Shown piece by piece: positions 23,258 to 35,121 of a stretch of DNA of 64,000 nucleotides; position 1 is the first letter of the stretch; every line of letters begins with the position of its first letter. The stretch lies in the NCBI GenBank assembly GCA_963920575.1, contig OY986972.1, positions 14,520,010 to 14,584,009 of the forward strand, given 5' to 3'. The notes beneath the pieces were generated by a model. It saw nothing but the letters and a program-made list of their open reading frames with translations, was not told the origin of the DNA and made no database searches. The DNA comes from Narthecium ossifragum (Eukaryota; Streptophyta; Magnoliopsida; Dioscoreales; Nartheciaceae). Position numbers and translations under genes: made by a program.

Positions 23258-24580
23258 GTTTGGTAGCGTTTTCCGGCGGTATTTCTCGCCGTCCGGTCGC
23301 TGGAGAACCCATCCGGATCGATCCTTCTAGAGGAAGGATCGATCCCTCTAGGTTGGTCATGCTGTGCCCTATGAAGGATCGATCTTCTGCTTGGAGATGA
23401 TCGATCCTGGGTCTTGGGTAGCATGGTTACCCTGCGTCGCGAGGAGGATCGATCTTCCAAGGAGGAAGGATCGATCTTTCTTGGCGCGACACAAAGGGTG
23501 CCCTCTGTCTCGAGAAAGATCGATCTTCCTGGGAGGAAGGATCGATCTTCTTTAGCTCGACAGTGAGGGAAGGCTCACTGTTACTTAAAATATCGATCTT
23601 TTTCTTAGGAAAAGATCGATCCTTTAGTAGCAGAGAGGATTTTTCATGGCTTTTGACCGTGGGGCTTGATATGCCGGTTTTTCTTACCGCTTTATACCTT
23701 GTACGTATGTTTAAGCATGTTAGCCCTATAATAGGGGCAATGGGGAACCGGGGGAGTGATGACTCCCGGGATGTTTAGAATAAACGGGCAGGTAGCCCTA
23801 TAGCTTTCCCTAGCCTTGCATGTCGGCGTGCGCCGAGGGCTTTATCTGTGATATCTGTGATATCTGTGAGCTGTTGTTTGCGGGGCTGCTTCCCGATGCA
23901 GGTGTTGTGGTGGACTGCTGGCAGTTGGTGGTGGTACCACTGCAGCAGCTCCTAGACCTTACTTACCTGTTCACCACCCTGGGCCGGCAGGGTGCCGTGC
24001 CCAGACCTTGTTATTTATAACGACGCATACTATTGCATGTTTATCTGTATTACCCTGCGTGTGCGCATAACATGCATTGTGTTGTGCATTAGTTGCATCT
24101 GTGTAGGGCGTTGGCGATGGGTTGTTCGCCGATCCAGGGCTTTCTGGTAATCCGGATCTAACTCTAGGACCGTTGCGGGTAGCTTGGTCCATGACTCGAT
24201 TTGTAGTATTCAGTCGTTTTCGATGATAGGGTTAGATGACCTGAATACATGTTGTTTGATGTTTAGAGGTTGTGTCGGCCTCGAGCCGAGTCCTGAGGTG
24301 TAGCTAGCGTCCGGCAGTCTTTGACTCTCTGAGTGGGGGTGTGCCCACTCAGCGGTGTCTTGTCCCGCCGGTAGTGTTCACGGTCCTGCTGTGAGTCTGC
24401 AGTGTTGGGAGCCTGCATTCTGGGACGTCCGGTGGGGTCATGGAACCTCTTTATACATCCAGGCTTTGCTTGGGGGCGACACTGTTGTGTTCCCTCCCAT
24501 GTGAGTGTCGTAGTGTAGTGTCCCTACTGAGCTTAGTGCTCACTCCTACCCGAGCTGCGTTTTGCAGGTGCTGGCGCTAG
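23258..24580 (+). mobile_element. Transduplicated LTR interior inside element E
   Basis: 1,323 bp identical by eye to 16042-17364 (constant offset 7,216), which is the middle of the solo LTR at 15433-17713; neither LTR end is included. Upstream, 23213-23250 is loosely similar to 15948-15980. At the right edge E resumes with TGGAGATTTTGGCC. The short frames here are the same as in the source and are not genes. Confidence 0.85.
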
Positions 24581-25690
24581 TGGAGATTTTGGCCAGCCAT
24601 CATTGGGATGAAGATTTCGGCCACCATGAGGAGCCTTAAGGAGATATTTGCTTAATCTGTCATGTGGCCTCGCTCTTATTTCGATTTCCTATTTTTATTT
24701 ATGCTATATATGAAAATTCAGCCAACACCCTTCTGCTTATTTTCATGATTAGCACACATTGAGGACAATGTGAATTTCAGGTTGGGGGGTGTAGGCATGC
24801 ATGACCTTATGCATGCTACCTTATTGAGTTTAATAGTGTTGAATTGATTATGTTACTAGAAATTGTACATGAGCTGAAATTTTTATGCTTATTATGCATG
24901 CTGCTTTCATATGGATTGACCAATACATTGATTGCATGCGTGATAACCTGAAAGTATAACATCATGTGATCCACACACGAACACTTTATGTGCAGTGGTA
25001 ATTATACTCACTAGAGGAATGAGCATGCTATTGTCAATCGAGACCATGATTTCAACATTAGCTAGTGTTGAGTATTGCATGCAGAAAAAAAAAGAGAAAA
25101 AGTTCTGGAGCTTGATCAAGCTGTGCCTAAACAACTATTAAGTGATCTACTGAGTAACCGGGTGTTCTTGCCTGATGAAGCGGGGAGCTCGAGTAAAAAA
25201 GTAGAACCACTGAGAAAAAAAAACTATTAAGATTTTTGCTAAGTAACCGGGTCTCTGCGCCTCAAGAAGCGGAGAGTGCTCGCGTAAAAAGGCAAAGTGT
25301 CTGATAGTTGAAAAGAAAAAAAAAAAGAAGAGAAAGAAAGAGCATGCTATACTTAAAGTGCGAGGGTTGGATGATTGGTCATGAAGATAGTAGTGTGTTT
25401 GGACTAATGGTGGGTAGAAGTTGCTTCTGTACGTAACACTTATTTGTCACATCACATGTATTATTCTAAATGGTGATTAGCATGTTTGATGTGTAGAAGT
25501 TGATTTCATGTGTTGGTAGTATGTGTATGAGTATAAGAAGTTCCCATGCTCTGTATTGCATAAAACACTATCGACTTGATAAGGTAGAATTTTTATCATG
25601 CATGTCTACATTCTTGAACCGTTAGTGTGTTTAATTATATTCTATGCACTTTGAATTGCTAGAGACTAGCAATAAGCTGGTTGGGGGGTG
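24581..25690 (+). mobile_element. Element E 3' interior and polypurine tract
   Basis: Noncoding. Contains GAGGACAATGTGAATTTCAGG followed by GGTTGGGGGGTG (about 24780), two imperfect copies of a ~93-bp unit with GTAACCGGGT (25150-25330), and GGTTGGGGGGTG just before the 3' LTR (25678-25690), the polypurine tract. Confidence 0.7.
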
Positions 25691-27347
25691 TGATGAGTGC
25701 ATGAAAGTGCACTCTGAACAACCCTATAACCATCTCAATTGCTAGATTATTATCCTTAATCAGCATCTTTATTACTATTTTTATATCTATATGTTGCTTC
25801 ACATGGTTGTTTGGAAAATGCAGGAAATTGGAGCTAAAAGAAGCTGAAAAGAGTATATGGATCAACTTCAAAAATTAATCTGTACTTGCTCATGAAGAAC
25901 CAGATGATGTGCCATATATGGTTGGAAAGCTCTTGAAGTCTAGATTCTGGACAACTTCACGGTTCGTGATTCCGCGTTTTCTAGAGGAAGTTACGGCAAT
26001 TTTAATACCGATGGCGCAGTCTCAAGGGCAGAACCGAAAATAATCTGGAAGTCCGAGCGATCCGCCGATCTATCGGACCACTCTAAAACATGACAGAACA
26101 TGTGTTTTTCAGCCACAACGCATCCGATCGATCCCTCCATCGCTCCTATGGGGTCCGATCGATCCGACACCAATCGTCCGATCGATCGGACTCCGAAAAA
26201 GCCAAAATTAGCGGGTTTTAACGCATCTGATCGATCCAGCGCCCATACTTCGATCGATCGGACACGGGCGAAGTTAGAAGTTGAAGATTTTAACGCATCC
26301 GATCGATCCAGCACCCCGAGAAGGATCGATCGGACGTTCCCAGTGAATTAAATCAACGATTGTGATCTAATCCGAGGGTGGATACACTTGAGGCTATAAA
26401 TAGGACTCTTTCTAGGGTTTGAGGGGGACTTCTTGGACGTTTTTGGAGGCTCTTTCTAGACCTTTTCAAGAGGAAAAAGATGGAGACATCCCCATCCATG
26501 GCCGAGTAATCCACGGGCATGACGGACGGATGATCTAGCGAGGACTAGGGCTTCTTCTCCAACAATGGTTCATAGTTTTTAATCTTTATTGTTAAACTCT
26601 TCTTATGTATTGGATCTTCACAGATTGCTTTGTGGTTAAACATTATTATAAATCCAGTCATGCTTCTTTTATGATATTGTGATCCCATAGTTATCTCTTT
26701 TGATTCTCCTACCGAGTCTCGCGAGACCTTTGCTATACATTGCCCGTAGTGACAGCTGATATTGTGTATTCTTAGGGATCTGGTTAGATAAGGTTGGGGC
26801 TCTATACCGTGAGATCTTTGCTATGCATTGCCGATTGTGAGAGTAGGTATTGTGTATTCTTAGGGATCCGGTTAGAGTTAGGGCTTTGTCCCGATGAACT
26901 TTTGCTGCGCGTTGCCTGTAGTGACAGCCTGTATCGTGTATTCTTAGGTTTGGTTGGATGAAGTTAGAACTATAAAAGGAAGAACCAATCGTAGGAAGAG
27001 ACATTTATATATTTTATCAGATTCATAATTCTATATCTTCCGGTTAAGGTGATTGGGATGTGAATCCCTTAACTGAGTACCATATGAACCATTGAGAAGA
27101 GAAGAACCTAAATCCGAGTTAAGTGATTCCTGAAGCCTAGCCTCATTCAAATCTTGATTTCTTTCGTTAACTTTATCTTACCATTACATCTCCGATCTAT
27201 TTTCTTAACTTTCATCGCTCTTGATTGTTTTCAATTCATTGTTATCTGTGTTTCTGGATCTTTCTTGCTTGTCTCTCTGTGAGATTCGACCTCTCTTATG
27301 CTGTACTGCACCGCGACCGCTGTGTGTGACACATTTGAGCGACATCA
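25691..27347 (+). mobile_element. Element E 3' LTR
   Basis: Same length as the 5' LTR with roughly 30 substitutions and no indels noticed; ends GCGACATCA followed by the GTAAC duplication. Confidence 0.9.
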
Positions 27348-27959
27348 GTAACGAAAATATTTTTCAGGTTTAAGGCTTGTACTGTGGGTTAACAATAAAG
27401 TCAATAAAGCTCAAAGGTGTTTAGCAAAAGAAAAAATTAATTGCAAGGTAGGCTATTTGGCTTAAGTAGCTTATAACAAAGATGGCCTTAATCATGTTCA
27501 TGTATACATGTGTCAATGTGACCTCAAATAGAATCAAAGCAAGTTCTAGAGAAACAAATCCATGGAAGAATATCTCTCATGAAAGAAATTAGTGAGACTG
27601 ATATGAATGTGTCAGTCTAAAGGCTCAAAATCTCACCAGCTTTTGTCTACTCATTCAGTCATTACCATCTCAAGGAAAATAACTCAACTAATTAATTCCA
27701 AGTCGCAAAATTATTCATTCAATCATGTTATGAATATGTCAAGCTTAACTAATTCTCGCTCATGGCAAATGCAACCTAGATCTCCTCCCCCACACTTGAA
27801 ATTGACATTGTCCTCGATGGAAGGTGGAATGCAAAGAAAAGCAAAAATAACTAAAATGGAAATGTGAAAATAAAAAGAGAAAGGAACAAACTCCTCTTGG
27901 GTTGCCTCCCAAGCAGCGCCTTTGTTTATTGTCATTGGCTCGACTTCATGCTTGCTTCT

Positions 27960-28899
27960 TTAATCAGTATAAGTTGGTTCCTCAAGGTCCAATTTTTCCA
28001 ACTTTTCTGTTGGAACGCCTTCATAGAAAGGTTTAAGTTGATGGCCATTCACCGTAAACATTTTGGAAGTGGCTAAACTTTGAATTTCAACTGCACCATG
28101 AAAAAACATTAGTAACAATAAAAGGTCCAATCCAACGAGAACACAACTTACCTGGAAACAAACGTAGGCGTGATTGGTAAAGGAGAACTTTTTGACCAAC
28201 TCTAAACTCCTTTCTAGAGATCATCTTGTCATGAAAAGCTTTTGTCTTTTCCTTGTAAATCCTAGCGCTCTCATAGGCATCATTGCGAATTTCCTCTAAT
28301 TCTTGTAGTTGCAACTTCCTGAGCTCTCCACTCTCATCCATGTTCATATTAAAGCTCTTGATAGCCCAATAAGCTTTATGTTCTAACTCAACTGGAAGGT
28401 GACATGGTTTCCCAAATACCAAGCGATAAGATGACATACCGATGGGTGTCTTATATGCCGTCCTGTACGCCCACAAAGCATCATCCAAACGCAAACTCCA
28501 ATCTTTTCTATTTGGATTTACCGCCTTTTCAATGATGGACTTGATCTCTCGATTTGACACTTCCGCTTGTCCACTAGTTTGTGGATGATAAGCGGTTGAC
28601 ACCTTATGGGTCACATGGTACTTCCTTAGCAACGCTTCCACAGTTCGATTGCAAAAGTGCGTGCCTCGATCACTTATTAGAGCTCTTGGAATTCCAAACC
28701 TGGATAATATTTTAGACTTGATAAAATTTGCAACAACTTTAGAATCATCAGTCCTGGTAGCTTTAGCTTCTACCCATTTTGAAACATAATCAACAGCGAG
28801 TAGAATATAAACATAACCAAAAGATATAGGGAACGGACCCATGAAATCGATGCCCCAAACATCGAAAATTTCACAAAATAATATGGGGGTTTGTGGCAT
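27960..28899 (-). pseudogene. Element B integrase core and C-terminus (frameshifted)
   Basis: Integrase catalytic core: [10 protein letters not shown] and [11 protein letters not shown] carry the first two acidic residues, and [10 protein letters not shown] carries the glutamate of the D,D-35-E triad. The C-terminal region has [13 protein letters not shown]. The frame of 28087-28899 ends early; homology continues in another frame to a stop at 27960 ([14 protein letters not shown] onward), with the switch at a T6/A6 run near 28098-28103. Upstream it is separated from the rest of pol only by a stop at 28900-28902. The enzyme would insert element DNA into the chromosome; this copy is broken. Confidence 0.85.
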
Positions 28900-30669
28900 C
28901 TAATTCCTTTGGGATATATTACCTGTCTTTTGACAATTCTCGCATGATTTACAAAGAGAATATGAATCTCGAAATAAAGAAGGCCAATAGAAACCACATT
29001 CTAACACTTTTCTTGTTGTTCTCTTAACTCCAAAGTGACCTCCACAAGCATAAGAATGACAAAAAGTGAGTATAGAAATAATTTCATTTTCAGGAACACA
29101 CCTTCTTATTACTTGATCTGCACAGTGCTTCCATAAATATGGGTCATCCCATACATAGTATTTGGCATCACTTTTGATCTTATCTCTTTGAGGCTTAGAC
29201 AAATCAGAAGGTAACATATTAGTAACCAAATAATTCACAATATTTGCATACCAAGGTAATGTCACAGTTGCAGAGAACAATTGTTCATCAGGGAATGTTT
29301 CCTGCAGACGAAGTTTATCCTCCACATGAATTAAACGACTAAGATGATCTGCAACCCAATTTTCTGTTCCTCTTTTGTCTTTTATCTCCAAATCAAATTC
29401 ACTCAAGAGAAGTATCCATCGTATTAATCTCGGCTTTGCCTCCTTCTTCGTCATTAAATAACGAAGGGCTGCATGATCAGAGTAAACAATGACTTTAGTA
29501 CCAAGTAAATAAAAACGAAATTTTTCTAAAGCAAACACTACAGCTAAAAGTTCTTTTTCAGTTGTAGAATAATTTCTCTGGGCATCATTCAAAGTGTTGG
29601 CAGCATAGTAAATTACATGAGAAGCTCTTCCAATCTTTTGACCCAAAATTGCACCTACTGCATAATCACTTGCACCACACATTATCTCGAAAGGAACGCT
29701 CCAGTCTGGGGGCTGAATAACTGGGGTTGAAGTCAATAATTCTTTCAGTTTATCAAATGCCTCTTTGCATGCATCATCGAACTCAAAAACCTTGTCCTTT
29801 TGTAACAACGTACATAGCAGTAACGCTATTTTGGAGAAGTCTTTGATGAATCTTCGGTAAAAACCTGCATGTCCAAGAAAAGAACGAACTTCCCGCACAC
29901 TAGTAGGATAAGGTAAAGATTGAATCACATCAACTTTAGCTTTATCAACCTCAATTCCTTTAGATGAAACAACATGACCCAAAACTATACCTTGTTCAAC
30001 CATGAAATGACATTTCTCAGAATTTAACACAAGGCTAGTTTCTATGCATCTTTGAAGAACAAGTGTAAGGTTATGTAAACAATTATCAAAGGAGTTTCCA
30101 TAAACTGTGAAATCATCCATAAAAAGTTCTATGATCTGTTCAATATAATCTGAGAATATACTAACCATACACCTTTGGAAAGTAGCTGGGGCATTACAAA
30201 GTCCAAAAGGCATGCGACGGTATGCAAAAGTTCCAAATGGGCATGTGAACGTCGTCTTTTCCTGATCTTCAGGGGCAATTGCAATCTGAAAGTACCCTGA
30301 ATAGCCATCAAAAAAACAATAATAAGAATGACCAGCTAATCTTTCAAGCATTTGATCAATAAAAGGTAAAGGGAAATGGTCCTTGCGGGTTATAGCATTT
30401 AATTTTCTGTAATCAACACAAACCCTCCACCCATTTTGCACACGGGTAGGAACTAACTCATCTTTGTGATTTCCCACCACGGTTATTCCTGTCTTTTTAG
30501 GAACCACTTGAACTGGACTAACCCAAGTGCTATCCGAAATAGGATAGATCACTCCAACTTCAAGAAGTTTGAGGATCTCCTTCTTTACAACATCCATCAT
30601 GGGCGGGTTTAACCTTCTTTGTGGTTGACGAGAAGGTTTCGCTCCCTCTTCAAGCAAGATACGATGCAT
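28900..30669 (-). pseudogene. Element B pol: reverse transcriptase, RNase H, integrase zinc domain
   Basis: 589 residues in the same frame as gag-protease. RT shows [47 protein letters not shown] and FMDDFTVYG (about 30107-30124). RNase H follows ([41 protein letters not shown]). The integrase N-terminal HHCC domain ([10 protein letters not shown]...[11 protein letters not shown]) is near residues 535-585. A stop separates this frame from the linker upstream (30670-30672) and another (28900-28902) from the integrase core. It belongs to the Athila-type branch by motif. Likely part of one gag-pol polyprotein in the active ancestor. Confidence 0.88.
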
Positions 30670-30708
30670 TCATGTACTCGGGCTGATTCCCTTGATGTCT
30701 GCAATTGT

Positions 30709-33378
30709 TCAACCAATAGCTATCTTATGCTTCTTAAGAACCTGCACAAGTTTTTCTTCCTGTGGTGCACTAAGGTTATTGGAAATAATCACTGCTAACA
30801 CTCCTTCATCTCCAAGAAAAGCATATTTAAGATGATTAGGAAGAGGTTTCAGATCTGGAATAGGTGCTTGCAATACAGAAGGTAATGATTTCTCATTAGA
30901 AACAGGTAATAGACTATAAGAATCGTTCCCTGATTGCTGAATTATCGAAAAATCATTCAGTGTTGCAACAGTTTCCTGTAAACTAGTACTCAAAGATAGC
31001 TCCTCATTTTCTTCCTCCAGAGACTTACTAATAGCCACTTCCAATTCATCTTTATCACTAAGTTCAAAAACTTCATGTGATAAATAATCAATCACATCAA
31101 TTGAATACACTGAACAATCATCAGCAGGATATTTCATGGCATCATAAATATTAAACTTAACAGTTTCACCATCAAATTCCATGGTAAGTGTGCCACTATG
31201 GACATCTATCTTAGTCTTGGATGTCTTCAAGAAAGGTCTTCCCAACAAAATAGGAGTAGTTTGATCACCATTCTCTATATCAAGCACATAAAAATCAGCA
31301 GGGAAAACTAAATCATTAACTTGCACAAGAATATCTTCAACTACACCTTTAGGATAGGCGTTAGATCTGTCAGCCAGTTGAATCACAACACCAGTTTCAT
31401 TCAAAGGACCAAGTTTTAAAGAAGCATATATAGAATAAGGCATGACATTGATTGAAGCTCCTAAATCTAACATGGCCCTTTCAAACTTGGTGTTACCAAT
31501 TGTACAAGGGATAGTAAACATACCTGGATCCCTACACTTTGTAGGAATTTTTCTTTGCAGAATTGCAGAAACATTTTCCCCTACTTTCACCTTCTCACAT
31601 CCTTTAAGTTTCTGCTTCCTCTTAATTGTGCACAATTCTTTCAAGAATTTAGCATAACGAGGTACTTGTTTAAGAGCATCTAAGAGTGGAATATTTACCT
31701 CGCATCGGCGAAAAGTCTCATATAGATCTGAATTCTTCTCATATTTTCTTGATTCTATCAAAGCCTGAGGAAAAGGAGGTACAGGTTTATAATCAGAAAG
31801 AGGTGGAAACTTACGTTTAGGTACGTCGTCGTCATCGGGAAAGATTTTGTCCGCGACGATGTCTTGCTCGTTTCCTTGCTGATTAGATGCAGGAATTTCC
31901 TTGACTGGAGTCTCAACTTCTTTACCACTTCTCAAAATGATTGCACTTGCATTCTCTCTTGGATTTATTACCGTTTGAGAGGGTAATTTTCCAGAACTTT
32001 GCGCCTCTATCTTGCTAATTGCAGTCGCCATCTGGCCTATCTGATGTTCCAAACCTTGAATACTAGCCTTTGCCTCTTGTTGAAATTGTTTTGTATCCTG
32101 TTGAAATTGCAAAGCATTAGTAGCAAGGGAATTAACAATATCTTCTAAAGACGTACCAGAATTCGGAGTTGGGCTTGGTTGTGGTCTCGGGGGGTATGGC
32201 GGTCTATATTGTTGATATTGCTGTCCAGTTGGGCGAAATTGAGTTGTAGGCTGATTTACTTGTGGATTCCCATAGTTGAGATTGGGGTGATCCCTCCATC
32301 CCGGATTATACGTGTTTGAATAGGGATCATATTTCCTTTGCGGTGGTCCTGGGAAACTCCCAGCTGCATTTACTTGTTCAATGGGCTCCTCTCGAAGAGT
32401 TGGGCACATGTCGGTTGGATGTCCTGCCACCGAAAAAATCCCACAAACCTTCGCTGTTTGCATATTACCTACAACCAATTGACGAACAAGAGAAGTTAGA
32501 CTTGCAATCTGTTGTTCAAGAGATGAAACATTTACCTCATTAACATGTTTTGAATAAGAATCAAGCCTAGTATTAAATTATTGAGAATTAGCCGCCATAT
32601 TTGCAATCAAGTTCCTCGCAGCTTCAGGAGTTTTATCCACCAAAGCTCCTCCACTAGCGACATCAATCATACTCCTGTCATTGGTTAGTAAGCCCTCATA
32701 AAAATATTGAATAAGTAATTGCTCACTAATTTGATGATGGGGACAGCTTGCACATAATTTCTTGAAACGTTCCCAATATTCATGTAGAGATTCTCCATTA
32801 TGTTGCCTTACACTACATATCTCTTTTCTAATGTTGACCGCTCTTGACGCTAGAAAATACTTCTCTAAAAACAACCTCTTCATCTCGTTCAATGTGGTAA
32901 TACTCCCAGATGGTAAATAATAAAGCCAATCTTTAGCCGAATCCTTCAAAGAAAAAGGAAATGCTCTCAATTTGATTTGATCTTCAGTCAGCCCCATGGG
33001 TTTCATACTTGTGCACACAACATGAAGCTCCTTTAAATGCTTGTGAGGAACCTCACCTGAAAATCCATGAAAAGTGGGTAAGAGATGTATTAGTCTAGAT
33101 TTCAATTCAAAAGTAGTAGCAACATCCAAAGTAGAGAATGTAATGCATAAGGGTTGTTGATTCAAATCTGGTGCTGCAAGTTCTTTCAAAATCCGATTTC
33201 CGGCCATGACTTCTTCCTCTTCTAATTCCGAATCACTGATAAATACGTGGTCAAGAGCCAAATCGTCCTCCTCAGGATTTATCCGAGCTTCCCTCCTTAA
33301 CCTGCGCAGAGTTCTTTCTATCTCTGGATCGTACTGCAAATCACCTTGATTAAAAGATTGAGCTATACTCATAAACAA
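30709..33378 (-). pseudogene. Element B gag-protease
   Basis: One frame from Met at 33378 to a stop at 30709-30711, with a single internal TAA at 32578-32580. The N-terminus has YDPEIERTLRRLRREA, gag blocks (LRAFPFSLKDSAKDWLYYLPSG, ERFKKLCASCPHHQ) occupy about residues 60-230, and a degenerate zinc knuckle follows (CGIFSVAGHPTDMC: second Cys replaced by Phe). The protease DLGASINVMPYS is near 31440-31470 and LLGRPFL follows. The terminal stop sits in the conserved KKAIGWTIADIKGISP-type linker (Trp position is TGA), so it is a mutation and not the element's natural end. Confidence 0.85.
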
Positions 33379-33487
33379 TTAAGAAAATTCCGGTAAAACA
33401 AGAAAAAGAAATCAAGAAAATTCGTATAACTCTTTTTTTTTTATGAAAGAAAAGATCACAATAAGCACAAAAATCAACTACAATCAC

Positions 33488-33505
33488 TCCCCGGCAACGG
33501 CGCCA
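33488..33505 (-). other. Primer binding site of element B
   Basis: The minus strand reads TGGCGCCGTTGCCGGGGA, 5 nt inside the 5' LTR. Same site as element A. Confidence 0.88.
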
Positions 33506-33510
33506 AAATT

Positions 33511-35121
33511 TGATGTGCTGTCGCAGGCACTCAAAAATAAATCCAGTACTCGTTAAAATAAATGTAGTAGTGCGAGTACGAGTTGATCCCACGAAGAGTG
33601 TTTAGCCTAGTTCTGTGCTTAGTGAACAAAGATGGGGGGTTTTAAAACGTGAGGAAAACAGTAAAGAAATAATCTAAAGCGAAGAAACAAGTTGAATCAA
33701 GAGAACAAATCTTGGTCTGAATCAACATCCACCATCGAAATCCAATAACTGATCATAGATGCAAGTATCAATCAATTTATACCATGAATATTCATCGTTC
33801 GAATGAAATCCGAATCTCTCCTCCATCATAGTTAATTAGAAACAAGCGATCTAATCAACCCTAACTACTAGACAACCTAAGACAAGCGCTGTAGATTTAA
33901 TCTAGTAGCAGCATTAAGAATAGGGAGATCGATGAAGCTAAACAACATAAGCACAAGCGGTTGCATTTAATCTAGTCGAATATTCTTCCTAAGACCTAAC
34001 AATCTCTGAAACGCAGTAGATTATTAAACCCTAGTTGTTTCGCAGATTAGAGGGATCAAACAATTCCGGATTTGATATCAAACCTAGCAGTAGATCACCA
34101 TGAATAATAAACTAGTAGGCCTCCTAGCAATTAGACAAGGTAATCATGAAGATTTAATCTCAGAAGAACATCCAATACTCATGTATAAACTGAACAATAA
34201 AAATAGATTAGATCTCACAGTTTCATTGATTCTGAGGTTTCAGTCTCCTCGACCAAGGATCAAGATTTAGCCACGCAGGGCCATCGAGAACAATCCTCCA
34301 AAAGATTTCATAAAGCAAGAGAAAACCTAGAAAAAAATAAAGGAGAAGAAAGAGCAGCCAAAAGTGTCCAAGAATCCCCCTATAATCTCCCAAAGAAGTC
34401 TATTTATAAGCTTCCATCAAACCCTAACTCGGATTAGATCTCAGCCCTTGATTTTTCCCACAGAACCGCAAGGGATCGATCCCCTAGTGAAGAAGGATCG
34501 ATCCTCTTCGTCCGTGAGCTTTGGATCTGGAATTTGCCCGACAAGGATTGATCCCTCTTCCAAAGAGGATCGATCCTTTGTCTCCGGATTTCAATTTTTT
34601 CCCTCACGGTCGATCCTTGCATCGTCCGTGAGAGCGTATATTTTTTACAGAGGCTGACGGTCGATGTGAGAGCGTATATTTTTTACAGAGGCTGACGGTC
34701 GATGTGACGGTCGATCTGGCGGTCGACCGGGGCCATTTTCAATAAGGGATCGATCCTTTTTGGAAGAAGGATCGATCCTCTATTTCTCTGCTTGTTTCTT
34801 CTGTTGTTCTGTCCTGCGCTTGTTGTACTAAAAGCGCTTTAACTTTCTCTAGGAAGCTCCAAATCACGAACCGTAAAATTCTCCAGAAACTAGGCTTCAA
34901 GAACTTTCCAACCATATATGGCACATCATCTGGTTCTTCATGAACAGGTATAGATTAATCTTTAAAGTTGATCCATGCACTCTTTTTAGCTTATTTTCGA
35001 CTTAAGGACTTCAATTGCATCCTAAATCAAAATATAAGAATAATAAGTGTATTTAGGAACTAAATAAGCATAGAAGACTAAGTATTAAGGGATAAAAATA
35101 TAACATTATGCATCATCATCT
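33511..35121 (-). mobile_element. Element B 5' LTR
   Basis: 1,611 bp partner of 18687-20258. The outer end reads CATCATCATCT instead of CATCATCATCA (one substitution), followed by the GCGAG duplication. Contains a 38-bp tandem duplication (34631-34706) absent from the 3' LTR, within the U3 motif array. Confidence 0.9.

Larger units (their letters stand above)
21112..27347 (+). mobile_element. Complete non-autonomous LTR element E
   Basis: Two equal LTRs of 1,657 bp (21112-22768, 25691-27347), exact duplications GTAAC (21107-21111, 27348-27352), primer site TGGCGCCGTTGCCGGGA (22774-22790) and a polypurine tract before the 3' LTR. The 2.9-kb interior lacks protease, RT and integrase, so it must be mobilised in trans. 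Its LTR shares blocks with the LTR of B (ATATATGGTTGGAAAGCTC and following), and the primer site is the same, so B-like elements are the likely helpers. The two LTRs differ at about 30 positions by eye. The interior contains a copy of part of the solo LTR at 15433-17713. Confidence 0.88.
18687..35121 (-). mobile_element. Complete Athila-like element B (16.4 kb with nested E)
   Basis: Minus-strand Ty3/gypsy element with 5' LTR 33511-35121 and 3' LTR 18687-20258, exact 5-bp duplications GCGAG at 18682-18686 and 35122-35126, tRNA-Asp type primer site (33488-33505), gag-protease-pol in one reading frame and a polypurine tract (20259-20275). Element E (21112-27347) is inserted in its 3' untranslated region in opposite orientation. 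Without E, B is about 10.2 kb, as expected for Athila elements. Four in-frame stops and a late frameshift make it defective. Inserted in MULE1. Confidence 0.9.
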
